Source of the DNA: Streptomyces sp. NRRL F-6131
Lineage (GTDB): Bacteria > Actinomycetota > Actinomycetes > Streptomycetales > Streptomycetaceae
DNA length: 64,000 nt
Direction: 5' to 3'
Assembly: GCA_000719695.1 (NCBI GenBank)
Contig: JOHN01000028.1
Span: forward strand, 1 to 64,000
Shown here: positions 49,341 through 57,789 of the stretch, in pieces
Layout: every line of letters starts with the position of its first letter
How positions within the stretch are numbered: position 1 is the stretch's first letter
Made by a program: the position numbers and the translations under genes
The notes under the pieces: generated by a model
Database searches by the model: none
What the model was told of the DNA's origin: nothing
Seen by the model: the letters and a program-made list of their open reading frames with translations, nothing else

Positions 49341-50186
49341 ATGGCTCTCGTACCCGGCATCCAGTCCCCCACTCGCAAGGTCCCGTCGCACATCGCGCGT
49401 CCCGAGTACGTCGGGAAGCCCGCCCCGACGCCGTACACCGGGCCCGAGGTGCAGACGGCCGAGACGATCGAGAAGATGCGGATCGCCGGCGGGATCGCCG
49501 CCCGGGCGATGGCCGCGGCGGCGGAGCTGATCGCCCCCGGCGTCACCACGGACGCCCTGGACGCGGTCGCGCACGAGTACATGTGCGACCACGGCGCCTA
49601 CCCGTCCGACCTCGGTTACCGGGGCTTCCCCAAGTCGGTCTGCACCTCGATCAACGAGGTCATCTGCCACGGCATCCCCGACTCGACCGTCCTCCAGGAC
49701 GGTGACATCGTCAACATCGACGCCACCGCGTACATCCACGGGGTGCACGGCGACCTCAACGCCACCTACCTCTGCGGCGACGTGGACGAGGAGTCCCGGC
49801 TGCTGGTCGAGCGGACCAGGGAGTCGCTGGACCGGGCGATCAAGGCGGTCAAGCCGGGCCGCCGGATCAACATCATCGGACGGGTCATCGAGTCCTACGC
49901 CAAGCGCTTCGACTACGGCGTGGTGCGCGACTTCACCGGACACGGCATCAACACGTCGTTCCACTCCGGCCTGATCGTCCCGCACTACGACAGCGAGCGG
50001 GCCACCGAGGTCATCAAGCCGGGCATGACGTTCACCATCGAGCCGATGCTCACCCTGGGCACCTACGACTACGAGATCTGGCCGGACGGCTGGACGGTGG
50101 TCACCAAGGACCGCAAGCGCACCGCCCAGTTCGAGCACACCCTGGTGGTCACGGCGGACGGCGCGGAGATCCTCACCCTGCCGTAG
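49341..50186 (+). CDS. map: Type I methionine aminopeptidase
   Basis: A 281-residue enzyme removing N-terminal methionine from new proteins. A 40-residue N-terminal extension with PEYVGKPAP precedes the pita-bread fold. [37 protein letters not shown] with two metal-binding Asp, VRDFTGHGI with the His, FTIEPML with Glu, and AQFEHTLVV with the last Glu complete the five-ligand set. Length fits the actinobacterial extended form. The gene is probably leaderless and stands alone. Confidence 0.95.
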   Translation: MALVPGIQSPTRKVPSHIARPEYVGKPAPTPYTGPEVQTAETIEKMRIAGGIAARAMAAAAELIAPGVTTDALDAVAHEYMCDHGAYPSDLGYRGFPKSVCTSINEVICHGIPDSTVLQDGDIVNIDATAYIHGVHGDLNATYLCGDVDEESRLLVERTRESLDRAIKAVKPGRRINIIGRVIESYAKRFDYGVVRDFTGHGINTSFHSGLIVPHYDSERATEVIKPGMTFTIEPMLTLGTYDYEIWPDGWTVVTKDRKRTAQFEHTLVVTADGAEILTLP

Positions 50187-50196
50187 GGCCCGTCGG

Positions 50197-50234
50197 CCGG
50201 GGGCCGGCCCGCCCGCGCGCGGGCCGGCCCCCGG
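50197..50234. terminator. Bidirectional terminator after map
   Basis: A perfect 16-bp stem (CCGGGGGCCGGCCCGC and its complement) with a six-base loop lies between the convergent map and primase-like genes, ten bases past the map stop. Confidence 0.7.
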
Positions 50235-50261
50235 CAGTAGGCAGGCAGAGCGGCAGGCCGA

Positions 50262-50963
50262 TCAGCCGATCAGCCACTGCTCCTCGGCCACCGCGCCCAC
50301 CTCGGTGCAGGCGTCGGTCAGCACGTCCAGGACGCGCAGCGGGTCCGGCAGCGGCTGCTCGGGCCCGCGCAGCCAGCGCACCTCGGAGCCGTCCGGCAGC
50401 GCGGCCGGCGGCAGCAGGGTGTACGAGCCGCGGCAGTGCCAGCGCAGGCCGGGGTGCTCGGACATGGTGTCCGGCGTGGAGTCCAGCGCGCTCGGCCACC
50501 ACTCGTCCTCGTCCACCGGGGTGCCCCGGGTGGCGGTGAAGAACAGGTAGCGGTCCTCGCCGACCGCCGCCACCGGGCCCTCGACGCCGAGCGCGGTCAG
50601 CCGCTCCAGAGCCAGCCGCCCGGCCTCGGCCGGTACGTCCAGCACGTCGTGGGCGCGGCCGGTGGCCGTGACGAAGTTGGCCAGCGGGTCTCGGGAGAGC
50701 CAACGGGCGAGCTGCTCCGGGTCGGTGGTCGCCTGGGTCTGCCAGGCGAAGGAGACCGGGTGCTGGGCCGGGGCCGGACAGGCCACCCGGTCGCAGGAAC
50801 AGCGGTACCCCGCCGGATGCGCCGCGGGCGCGAGCGGGAACCCCGCGCGGACCGCGCCGAGCAGCTGGTCCAGTCTGGCGGCGGGGCTGTCGGGCGCCGC
50901 CGACCGGGCCCGCTCACGATCACGCTTCTGCCACCAGGCCGTCCACCTGCCGCCGGATTCCAT
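50262..50963 (-). CDS. Bifunctional primase/polymerase N-terminal domain protein, stand-alone
   Basis: A 233-residue protein. PAAHPAGYRCSCDRVACPAPAQHPVSFAWQ has the Cys-rich strand, and TTDPEQLARWLSRDPLANFV the following helix, of primase-polymerase (Prim-Pol) domains found in plasmids and Streptomyces chromosomes. RDYLFF-like EDRYLFFTATRGT and RWHCRGSYTLLPPA are also typical. The usual catalytic Asp motif is weak (VLDVPAEAG), so activity is uncertain. No helicase domain is attached. GGAAGGGG precedes the ATG MESGGRW. It may help replication or repair, or be regulatory. Confidence 0.75.
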   Translation of the reverse strand: MESGGRWTAWWQKRDRERARSAAPDSPAARLDQLLGAVRAGFPLAPAAHPAGYRCSCDRVACPAPAQHPVSFAWQTQATTDPEQLARWLSRDPLANFVTATGRAHDVLDVPAEAGRLALERLTALGVEGPVAAVGEDRYLFFTATRGTPVDEDEWWPSALDSTPDTMSEHPGLRWHCRGSYTLLPPAALPDGSEVRWLRGPEQPLPDPLRVLDVLTDACTEVGAVAEEQWLIG

Positions 50964-51405
50964 CGAGCCCCTTCCGCGCACTGCCGTGCCTGGTGTGACA
51001 CAGCGTTCGACGTACCACTCCGACGCAACGCACGGCGCCCCCCGCTGCTTCCCCGGGTGGTGCACGGCCCTGCGGTCCCGCGCCCCGCCGGCCGGAGCCG
51101 GGGTTGCCGGACGACCGACGCCCGGGGTCACGGTACGGAGTCAGGGCGGCACGAAGGCCGCGGCTCGACGGCCCGACGGGCACGGTGAGACGCGCCCCGC
51201 CCGGCCCGTACGGGCCCGCTGACCCGGGTGGACCCCGAGGGCGTAACAGGAAGGATAAGGGTGCGCGGGCCCTTCGGATGACCGGGGGCGGTGCCTCTCC
51301 GGTCACACTCCCGGCACCCTGCCGTCACACCGCCTCCGCGCGGACCCCGCCGAACGCCGCCGAACGGCCCTCCGCGCACCCGGGCCGGGGTGAGACCCTG
51401 GGGGG
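50964..51405. other. Intergenic interval without a recognised gene
   Basis: It separates the divergent primase-like and 51406 genes. Open frames here lack coherent protein sequence. TGTGACACAGCGTTCGACG at 50994-51012 contains a short TGTG/CACA palindrome and may mark the minus-strand promoter. Confidence 0.4.
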
Positions 51406-51636
51406 GTGAAGAGCGCGGACACCGAATTCGTCGGCGGCCCCCTGGACGGCCGGATCCTCCCCATCCCGCTGGGCCCGCTGTACGGGGTGCCCAAGAAGTA
51501 CACCGTGCCGGTCCCCTCGCACGGGGACACTCCGGCGCGCACACTGGTGTACGTCCGGGCCAAGCAGCAGCGGGGCACCCGCTGGTTCTGGCGCTACGAG
51601 TACGACGAGGCGGCCACCGCCCGCGCTTCCGGGTGA
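51406..51636 (+). CDS. Small protein of unknown function
   Basis: A 76-residue protein with GTG start: TEFVGGPLDGRILPIPLGPLYG, then RTLVYVRAKQQRGTRWFWRYEYD. The opening GGPLDGR motif and closing aromatic YEYD resemble small conserved proteins also found in phages and actinobacteria. Function is unknown. The next small gene is 28 bp downstream on the same strand, possibly in an operon. Confidence 0.6.
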   Translation: MKSADTEFVGGPLDGRILPIPLGPLYGVPKKYTVPVPSHGDTPARTLVYVRAKQQRGTRWFWRYEYDEAATARASG

Positions 51637-51664
51637 CGGCCGCCTCCCCCGCGGGAGGACGCCG

Positions 51665-51862
51665 ATGGCGAGAACCGTAAGGCGACCGAGGAGCCGCGCC
51701 ACCGCGGTGGCGCAGCACAACCGGCAGCTGGCCGGCGTCACGGCCGGCCTGCTCGTGGTGGTCAGCCTCTACAGCGCGGTGCTCGGCTCCAACGGCTGGC
51801 TCTGGTTCGGCTGGACGGTGCTGCTGCTCGCCTGCGTGGCGCTGTTCGCCGTCCGCTCCTGA
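51665..51862 (+). CDS. Small membrane protein, unknown function
   Basis: A 65-residue protein with a basic N-terminus (ARTVRRPRSRATAV) and two hydrophobic helices (AGVTAGLLVVVSLYSAVLG and LWFGWTVLLLACVALFAV). GGGAGGA is placed about seven bases before the ATG. It is convergent with the PadR-family gene. Confidence 0.6.
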   Translation: MARTVRRPRSRATAVAQHNRQLAGVTAGLLVVVSLYSAVLGSNGWLWFGWTVLLLACVALFAVRS

Positions 51863-51904
51863 GCAGCCGCACCGTCCCCCGAGTACCGTCCCCCGCCGTA
51901 CCGG

Positions 51905-52564
51905 TCAGGCGTCCTCGGCGAGGATCAGGTACAGCTTCTTGCGGGCCTCGTTGAGCACCTCGAGACCCTTGGCCCGCTGCGCCTCCGTGCCCGTCGCCAT
52001 GACCTGGCGGACGGCGTTCTCCACCGCTCCGAGCGCCTGGCCGACCTCCTGGACCGCGGCCCAGTCGACCTCCTGGCCGGCCTCCGCCCACGGCTCGTCC
52101 GGCCCCGCCTCGGCCTCGGTCCGGCCCGCCTCGGTGAGCGAGACCAGCCGCTTGCCGCCGACCTCCTCCGCCGTGACCAGGCCCTCCTCCTCCAGCAGCT
52201 GGAGGGTGGGGTAGACCGAGCCGGGGCTGGGCCGCCAGGCCCCGCCCGACCGCTCGGCGATCTCGGCGATCATCTCGTAGCCGTGCATCGGCCGCTCCTT
52301 GAGCAGCGCCAGCAGCGAGGCGCGCACGTCCCCGCGCCGGGCCCGGCCGCCGCGCCGGCCGCGGACCCACGGCGGCGGCCCGCCGAATCCGCCCCGGGCC
52401 CACGGCGGCCCCGGGCGCCCGCCCGGCCCGCCGCCGCCGAACGGCGGCCCGAAGGGGCCGAACGCCCTGCGGCCCTCGTACGACTCGCCGGGCATCCCGA
52501 CGAACTCCGGCCCCGGGCGGCAACCGCCGGGACCGCCTTCGCCACGGAATCGTCCTGGGCGCAT
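51905..52564 (-). CDS. PadR-family transcriptional regulator with Gly/Pro-rich N-terminal extension
   Basis: A 219-residue protein. Residues 1-75 are a Gly/Pro/Arg/Phe-rich, presumably disordered leader (FGPFGPPFGGGGPGG). From about residue 80 the PadR winged helix follows: VRASLLALLKERPMHGYEMIAEIAER, then PSPGSVYPTLQLLEEEGLVTAE. The C-terminal helices (AVENAVRQVMATGTEAQR) are of the Vir_act_alpha_C/PadR-s2-like dimerisation type. It probably represses itself through the repeats upstream. GGGAGGTGGG precedes the ATG. The divergent target is an ACT-domain gene. Confidence 0.87.
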   Translation of the reverse strand: MRPGRFRGEGGPGGCRPGPEFVGMPGESYEGRRAFGPFGPPFGGGGPGGRPGPPWARGGFGGPPPWVRGRRGGRARRGDVRASLLALLKERPMHGYEMIAEIAERSGGAWRPSPGSVYPTLQLLEEEGLVTAEEVGGKRLVSLTEAGRTEAEAGPDEPWAEAGQEVDWAAVQEVGQALGAVENAVRQVMATGTEAQRAKGLEVLNEARKKLYLILAEDA

Positions 52565-52607
52565 GACACCCACCTCCCGTTCCGGACCGCGCGGACGCGG
52601 CCCCGTC

Positions 52608-52688
52608 GACGATCGTCAGACGATCGTTCAAGACAGTCGAGTCACTGTCTCGATAACTCAACGATATATCGGTGACTGTCGACCGTCA
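52608..52688. promoter_or_regulatory. Dense palindromic operator region between the PadR and ACT-domain genes
   Basis: Within 81 bp there are GACGATCGTC (52608) and GACGATCGTT (52619), 11 bp apart; GACAGT-N6-ACTGTC (52632-52649); CGATATATCG (52662-52671); and the imperfect palindrome TGACTGTCGACCGTCA (52673-52688). PadR proteins bind palindromes of the ATGT/ATAT type. The region is unusually AT-rich and surely holds both promoters. Confidence 0.6.
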
Positions 52689-52744
52689 ACGCTTTCCGAT
52701 ACACCTTCCGACACGGCCGCCCCCACGGCCGCTACGGTGCGTGC

Positions 52745-53143
52745 ATGGCCGGAGAACGAGACCTCGCGACACTGCTGCGCGACCTGCGCCCCGTGCTCAA
52801 CCCGGGGCGTTACGTCTACTGCACGCTGCCCACCAAGGCGCCCGCCGGACTCCGGCCGGTCGCCACGGTCGCCGAACCCGAGGGGGTGACGGTGGTGGTG
52901 ACCCAGGAGGAGGCGGACGCGCTCGGCCTGCGTTACGCGTACGTGGCCGCCTGGATCACCCTGCGGGTCCACTCCGCCCTGGAGGCCGTCGGCCTGACCG
53001 CCGCCGTCGCGACCCGGCTCGCCGAGGAGGGGATCAGCTGCAACGTGGTGGCCGGCTACCACCACGACCACCTCTTCGTCGCCGTCGAGGACGCCGAACG
53101 CGCCGTCCGCGCCCTGGAGGAGCTCTCCGCCCGGCCCGCCTGA
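52745..53143 (+). CDS. ACT-domain protein
   Basis: A 132-residue protein with an N-terminal segment (LRDLRPVLNPGRYVYCTLP) and a C-terminal ACT-like beta-alpha-beta domain (AAWITLRVHSALEAVGLTAAVATRLAEEGISCNVVAGYHHDHLFVAV). The last motif is shared with small stand-alone ACT_7-type proteins that may bind amino acids. TACGGT at 52733-52738, six bases before the ATG, suggests a leaderless start. It is divergent from the PadR regulator. Confidence 0.8.
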   Translation: MAGERDLATLLRDLRPVLNPGRYVYCTLPTKAPAGLRPVATVAEPEGVTVVVTQEEADALGLRYAYVAAWITLRVHSALEAVGLTAAVATRLAEEGISCNVVAGYHHDHLFVAVEDAERAVRALEELSARPA

Positions 53144-53333
53144 CGTCCCCCGCCTCACGTCCGCCCCCGCCCGACGTCACCGTCCGACATCACCCGCCCC
53201 TCGGTGCCCGCCCTCCCGACCGGTCGGGTCCGCCGGGTGGCCGCCCTCCGGAGCGACTCCGACACTGGAGGAGGGCCGGGCAGCCACCCGGCCCTTCCGC
53301 CCGTCACACCCGCCCGGAAGGAAGTGCGCCGCC

Positions 53334-53591
53334 ATGGCCACCTGCGTCACCTGCGGCAACGACTACTGGCTCGCCTTCGAGATCAAGACCGTCACCGGCG
53401 ACGTCTACACCTTCGACAGCTTCGAGTGCGCGATGGAGAAGCTCGCCCCGCGCTGCGAGCACTGCAACGTCCGGATCGTCGGCCACGGCGTCGAGGTCGC
53501 CGGGATGTTCTTCTGCTGCGCCAACTGCGCCCGCGTCAACGGCGGCCTCGGCGACCAGATCCGCGACGCCGTCGGCGCCCACCCGGGCTGA
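53334..53591 (+). CDS. Small cysteine-rich zinc-ribbon-like protein
   Basis: An 85-residue protein: CVTCGND at the N-terminus, then FDSFECAMEKLAPRCEHCNVRIVGHGVEVAGMFFCCANCARVNGG. Eight cysteines are arranged as CxxC, C, CxxC and CCxxC, plus one His, enough for two zinc sites. It resembles MYM/TRASH-like zinc proteins of actinobacteria. Function unknown. GGAAGGAAG stands before the ATG. It precedes a strong hairpin shared with rnpB. Confidence 0.75.
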   Translation: MATCVTCGNDYWLAFEIKTVTGDVYTFDSFECAMEKLAPRCEHCNVRIVGHGVEVAGMFFCCANCARVNGGLGDQIRDAVGAHPG

Positions 53592-53612
53592 TCCCGCCCC
53601 CGCGCCGGGACG

Positions 53613-53658
53613 ACGAAGGCCCGCCGACCTGCTGTCGCGCAGGTCGGCGGGCCTTCGT
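53613..53658. terminator. Bidirectional terminator between the zinc-protein gene and rnpB
   Basis: A perfect 20-bp stem, ACGAAGGCCCGCCGACCTGC with its complement at 53639-53658, and a six-base loop (TGTCGC). It is the strongest hairpin in the window and faces two convergent transcription units. Confidence 0.8.
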
Positions 53659-53671
53659 TCAGGTCGGCGAC

Positions 53672-54073
53672 GGAAGAGTCGGCCTGTACGCCGGGTTCTG
53701 TCACCCGGGCTGCTTGCGCGGCCCGGGGAGACGGCCATCCATCTGGGGCTGCCGTTGCCGACAGCCTCGTGCGGTCCACCCGCGGACTCGGGCGAGCAGC
53801 CCTCGGACATCCGCGCACGGCGCTGTGAGGCGCCGATCTTGACCTTGCTCCAGGTGGGGTTTACCGAGCCGACCGGGTCACCCCGGCCGCTGGTGGTCTC
53901 TTACACCACCGTTTCACCCTTACCCGTCGCCGAAGCGGCGGGCGGTCTGTTTTCTGTGGCACTGTCCCGCGGGTCACCCCGGGTGGGCGTTACCCACCAC
54001 CCTGCTCTGTGGAGCCCGGACGTTCCTCGGCGGGTCCTGGGACCCGTCGCGGCCGCCCGGCCGGCTCTTCCGC
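53672..54073 (-). ncRNA. rnpB: RNase P RNA (type A)
   Basis: About 402 nt, reading on the minus strand. Near the 5' end is GAGGAACGTCCGGGCTCC (conserved region I), followed by GGACAGTGCCACAGAAAACA, then GTAAGGGTGAAACGGTGGTG and GTAAGAGACCACCAG, and near the 3' end GACAGAACCCGGCGTACAG. The ends pair (GGAAGAGCC with GGCCGACTCTTCC) as helix P1. It is the catalytic RNA that matures tRNA 5' ends. Ends are uncertain by a few bases. It starts only about eight bases beyond the upstream MFS stop codon, so its promoter lies inside that gene. Confidence 0.95.
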
Positions 54074-54081
54074 CGTAGACG

Positions 54082-55605
54082 TCATGGTAGCCGCTCGGGC
54101 GGGGCCTCCCGCACTCCGGGGCGGGTCATCGGCGGATCGCCGCCGAGCCGGGCGGCCACCCGGGTGGCGGTGGCGGTGCCCCAGGCCGAGGTGGTGACCA
54201 GGCCGAGCACCAGGATCACGGCGCCGAGGCCCGCGACGATCCACCAGCCGGCGTGGCTCGCCGGGGCGAAGCCGGTGACCACCGGGCCGACCACCGCCGA
54301 GGTGACCACGGTGCCGACCACCGCGACGCCGAGCGACTGGCCGACCTGCCGGCTGGTCGAGGCGACGGCCGCCGCCACCCCGGCCTGGGCGCGCGGCATG
54401 CCGGACACCGCGGCGTTGGTGATCGGCGCGTTCACGAAGCCGAAGCCGAAGCCGAACAGCCCGTACGCGGCCAGCAGCAGCCCCGGCGGGGAGTCCGCGG
54501 CCAGCCGGGTGAGCAGCAGACCGCTGCCGATCAGGCCGAGACCGGCCAGCACCAGCGGCACCCGCGGGCCCCGCGCGCCGACGATCCGACCCGAGACCGG
54601 CGCGCAGACCAGCATCATCCCGGCCATCGGCAGCGTCCACAGACCCGCCACCACCGGGCTGTAGTGGCGGACGTCCTGGAGGTAGATGGTGTTGACGAAG
54701 AGGAAGCCGCCGAGCGAGGCGAAGGCGCAGACCGCGGTCAGGGTGGCACCGGTGAACGGCGCGCTGCGGAAGAACCGCGGGTCGACCAGCGGCTCGGCGA
54801 CCCGCCGCTCCCAGAGCGGGAAGGCCACCAGCGCGGCGAGCGCCGCCGCGGCCAGCCCCAGGATCAGCGGGGACGTCCAGCCGTGCTCGGGGCCCTCGAT
54901 GATCGCGGCGGTGCCGCAGCCGAGCAGCACCACCATCAGCAGCTGCCCCACCGGGTCCGGCCGGCGGGCCTTCGGCGCCCGCGACTCGGGGACGTAACGG
55001 ATGGTCAGCAGACAGGCCAGCAGGCCGACCGGGACATTGATCAGGAAGATCGCCGGCCAGCCGGCGGCGTGCACCAGGAAGCCGCCGAGCAGCGGGCCGA
55101 GCGCCATCGAGATGCCGACCACCCCGCCCCAGATGCCGATCGCCCGCGCCCGTTCGCGCGGCTCGGTGAAGGTGTTGGTGATGATCGACATCGCCACCGG
55201 GTTGAGCATCGAACCGCCGACCGCCTGCACCGCCCGGAACACCACCAGCCACTCCAGACTCGGCGCCAGGCTGCAGAGCAGCGAACCGAGGACGAAGACC
55301 AGCAGACCCGTCCGGAAGACCCGGCGGCGGCCGAGGCGGTCGGCCAGCGAGCCGAACAGCATCAGCAGCGAGGCCAGCACCAGGGTGTAGGCGTCGATGA
55401 TCCACTGCAGGCCCGAGGCGGGGGCGTCCAGGTCCTTCTGGATCTCCGGGAGGGCGATGTTCACCACGGTGTTGTCGAGCCCGACGATGAACAGGCTCAT
55501 GCAGCAGATCGCCAGGACCAGCAGCCGGCGGCGCCGTCCGGGGTCGGCGGACGGCGCCGCGGCGGGGCCGGTGGGGGGCACGGCGGGGGAGGTCGCTTCG
55601 GGCAC
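54082..55605 (-). CDS. MFS drug exporter, DHA2 family
   Basis: A 507-residue protein with about 14 helices. SLFIVGLDNTVVNIALPEI is motif C of helix 1, LFGSLADRLGRRRVFRTG motif A, VVFRAVQAVGGSMLNPVAMS helix 4, and ASTSRQVGQSLGVAVVGTVV helix 13. It exports hydrophobic drugs. GTG at 55605 follows GGGAGGATC, with 27 bp between it and the RNB gene stop, suggesting an operon. Its 3' end abuts rnpB. Confidence 0.9.
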   Translation of the reverse strand: MPEATSPAVPPTGPAAAPSADPGRRRRLLVLAICCMSLFIVGLDNTVVNIALPEIQKDLDAPASGLQWIIDAYTLVLASLLMLFGSLADRLGRRRVFRTGLLVFVLGSLLCSLAPSLEWLVVFRAVQAVGGSMLNPVAMSIITNTFTEPRERARAIGIWGGVVGISMALGPLLGGFLVHAAGWPAIFLINVPVGLLACLLTIRYVPESRAPKARRPDPVGQLLMVVLLGCGTAAIIEGPEHGWTSPLILGLAAAALAALVAFPLWERRVAEPLVDPRFFRSAPFTGATLTAVCAFASLGGFLFVNTIYLQDVRHYSPVVAGLWTLPMAGMMLVCAPVSGRIVGARGPRVPLVLAGLGLIGSGLLLTRLAADSPPGLLLAAYGLFGFGFGFVNAPITNAAVSGMPRAQAGVAAAVASTSRQVGQSLGVAVVGTVVTSAVVGPVVTGFAPASHAGWWIVAGLGAVILVLGLVTTSAWGTATATRVAARLGGDPPMTRPGVREAPPERLP

Positions 55606-55632
55606 GGCTCGATCCTCCCACCCGCGCGGCAC

Positions 55633-57153
55633 TCAGACGGCGGCGAAGCGGACCGTCCGGGTGGCGGGGTCGGCGACGGTCAGCCGGGCGGTGATCCGCC
55701 CGCCGAGCGGGAGCGCGGGCGGCTCGGGGGCCGGTGCCGCGGCGGCAGCCGGTGACGCGGCGTCGGGCGGGGGCGCCGGTGACGCCCCGTCGGGCCGCTC
55801 GCAGCGCGCCCGGACGGCCGGCTCCCGGAGCTGGACGGTGCCGCGGCCCGGCCGCTTCTCGTCCACGTCGATCACCACCGCCGGGAAGTCCTCGCCCACC
55901 CGGCCGGCCAGCAGCTCCGCCTCCACCAGGTCGACGCAGGCCCGCTCGACCTCGCCCGAACGGCGGTCCCCCGCCGTCATCAGCGAGGACACCTCCGTCA
56001 GCGCCTCGCGCGCCCAGTCCGGCACCTCCTCCCCCGCCGCGACCGCCGCGCAGACCTCCTGGGCGAACCGGTCCCCGAGCCGGCGCAGCGGCGCGGTGCA
56101 GTGCGCGTACGGCGCGGCCAGCGCGGCGTGCACCGGGTCGGCGGGCGCGGGCAGGCCCCGGCTCCCGTCGAAGCCGCGGTAGCCGGCGCCGCGCAGCAGG
56201 CCGGTGCACTCGTTGAGGAAGGCGGCGTGCAGCGGGCGGTCCGGGTCGAGCGAGCGGACCAGGTCCGGGTACGGCAGGCCGTCCGGCCAGTCCACGTCCA
56301 GCGCGCGGGCGGTGCGGCGCAGCCGCTCGTACGCGGCGGGCGGCGCGGCGGGCAGGGTGCGGAGCAGACCGACCCCGGCGTCCAGCATCAGCTCGGCCGC
56401 GGCCATCCCGGTGAGCAGGGAGATCTGGGCGTTCCAGCCGTCCGCGGGGGTCGGCGCGCGGTAGCCGAGGGCGTAGCCGCGCGGGGTCTCCTCGATCTCC
56501 TGCTCGGGCACCGGCAGGCTGATCCCGCCGCGTTCGCGCTCCCGCTCCTCGCGCAGCCGGCCGACGGTGGCGAGCAGGGCGAGCTGCTCGTCGGCGCCGC
56601 CGGCGTCCACGGCGCGCTGGACCTCGGCGTAGTCGAGCCGGCGCCGCGAGCGGACCACGGCGCGCCGCAGATCGGCGAGGACCACGGCGCCGTCGGCGTC
56701 CAGGTCCAGCTGCCAGAGCAGCGCCGGGCGGGGCTCGCCGGGCAGCAGGCTGGCCGCGTCCTCGGAGAGCCTGGTCGGGTGCAGCGGCACCCGGCGGTCG
56801 GGGAAGTACAGGGTCTGGACCCGGCGGCGGGCCTCCTCGTCGATCGCCCCGCCCGGGTGGACGAAGGCGGCGACGTCGGCGATCGCGTAGTGCACCCGGT
56901 AGCCGCCGCCGGAGCGGTGGGCGAGGTGCATGGCCTGGTCGAGGTCGCGCGAGCCGGGCGGGTCGACGGTGAACAGCGGCAGCTCGGTGGCGTCGTACTC
57001 CGGCAGCCGGGGGGCCTCGGCGGCCCGCTCGGCCTCCGCCAGGACGGCCTCGGGCCATTCGGTGCGGATCTCCAGGCCGGCACGGAGTTCGGTCAGCTCG
57101 GCGTTGATCCGGGCGGAGTCGGCGGCCTTGACGCGCAGTTTTCGGCGGGGCAT
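55633..57153 (-). CDS. RNB-domain ribonuclease (RNase II/R family)
   Basis: A 506-residue exoribonuclease. The catalytic centre appears as LPLFTVDPPGSRDLDQAMHLA with its four Asp region, followed by YRVHYAIADVAAFV, and RRVPLHPTRLSEDAASLLPG and HCTAPLRRLGDR further on. It lacks the two cold-shock domains of RNase R at the N-terminus, starting the RNB core at about residue 55, and ends in an OB-like S1 remnant (LGGRITARLTVADPATRTV). It degrades RNA from the 3' end. TACGCT lies six bases before the ATG, suggesting a leaderless start. The DHA2 exporter follows 27 bp later. Confidence 0.9.
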   Translation of the reverse strand: MPRRKLRVKAADSARINAELTELRAGLEIRTEWPEAVLAEAERAAEAPRLPEYDATELPLFTVDPPGSRDLDQAMHLAHRSGGGYRVHYAIADVAAFVHPGGAIDEEARRRVQTLYFPDRRVPLHPTRLSEDAASLLPGEPRPALLWQLDLDADGAVVLADLRRAVVRSRRRLDYAEVQRAVDAGGADEQLALLATVGRLREERERERGGISLPVPEQEIEETPRGYALGYRAPTPADGWNAQISLLTGMAAAELMLDAGVGLLRTLPAAPPAAYERLRRTARALDVDWPDGLPYPDLVRSLDPDRPLHAAFLNECTGLLRGAGYRGFDGSRGLPAPADPVHAALAAPYAHCTAPLRRLGDRFAQEVCAAVAAGEEVPDWAREALTEVSSLMTAGDRRSGEVERACVDLVEAELLAGRVGEDFPAVVIDVDEKRPGRGTVQLREPAVRARCERPDGASPAPPPDAASPAAAAAPAPEPPALPLGGRITARLTVADPATRTVRFAAV

Positions 57154-57254
57154 GGAGGCAGCGTAGGGCGAATCGGGTGATTCCGGGCGGAACCTCCCGG
57201 CGCGCCCACCCGCAGGTTCCGCCCCACTCCCCGGCCCGCCCCCGACACCCCCGC

Positions 57255-57789
57255 TCAGCGGCCGAGCAGCGCCCGCAGATCCGCGGCGGCGCGGACGAGG
57301 TCGTCGTCGTAGCCGCCGGTGGCCAGCCGCAGGACGAAGGCGACGGCCTCGTCCGGCGGCGGGTCGGTGTACGGCTCGGCGTTGTAGTCGAGGAAGAGCA
57401 GCATCGCCTCGAAGGCGGTGCGCTTGTTCCGGTCGACCAGCGGGTGGTTGCGGGCGAGACTCTGGCCCAGCGCGGCGGCCTTGGCCGTGTCTTCCGGATC
57501 ACGCCGGGCGGTCGCCGCCGGGGCACGCACCTCGCCGGCTTCTCGTCGGTCGCCGATGCTCCGCATGGACTCCCTCCTCGGCACCGCCGATGCACGCACC
57601 CCAACGACGCCCGCTGATCCGACGTGATCCGGAAGGCACGGCCTTGGTCCAGAGGTCCGGATAGGCGTCCTGACCGAAGGCGGTCGCGCCGGGGCGGCCG
57701 AGTGCGGAGTGCAGCCCGCCCGGGTCGCGGATGTTCCGCGGGCCCCCGGCCAGGTAGGTGACGTCCTCCAGGTCCAGGTACTCGGTCAC
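57255..57789 (-). pseudogene. doc: doc toxin (Fic/Doc family), interrupted by a 161-bp element
   Basis: The gene starts at a GTG overlapping the upstream partner by four bases (57786-57789): TEYLDLEDVTYLAG, then GQDAYPDLWTKA. There the frame breaks. After the 161-bp insertion at 57483-57643 the gene resumes in another frame as KAAALGQSLARNHPLVDRNK and LLFLDYNAEPYTD. HPLVDRNKR is the Doc form of the Fic motif. Precise removal of the insertion plus one target-site copy (163 bp) joins DLWTK to AAALGQ and restores a normal 120-residue Doc. As present it would give a truncated product lacking the active site, so the toxin is presumably inactive. Confidence 0.85.
57483..57643. mobile_element. 161-bp MITE-like element with 25-bp terminal inverted repeats
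   Basis: The left end begins GGCCGTGTCTTCCGGATCAC at 57483. The right end, read on the minus strand from 57643, begins GGCCGTGCCTTCCGGATCAC; 23 of 25 terminal bases match. It is flanked by the dinucleotide TT on both sides (57481-57482, 57644-57645), a possible target duplication, and encodes no transposase. It interrupts doc. The inserted length, including the extra target copy, is 163 bp, which shifts the frame. Confidence 0.75.

Noticed and set aside
53204..54078. Plus-strand coding frames over 53670-54075
   Set aside because: The conserved RNase P RNA segments on the minus strand explain this sequence.
57499..57789. The 96-codon frame as an intact small protein
   Set aside because: Its first half is the Doc N-terminus; the second half is translation into the inserted element.
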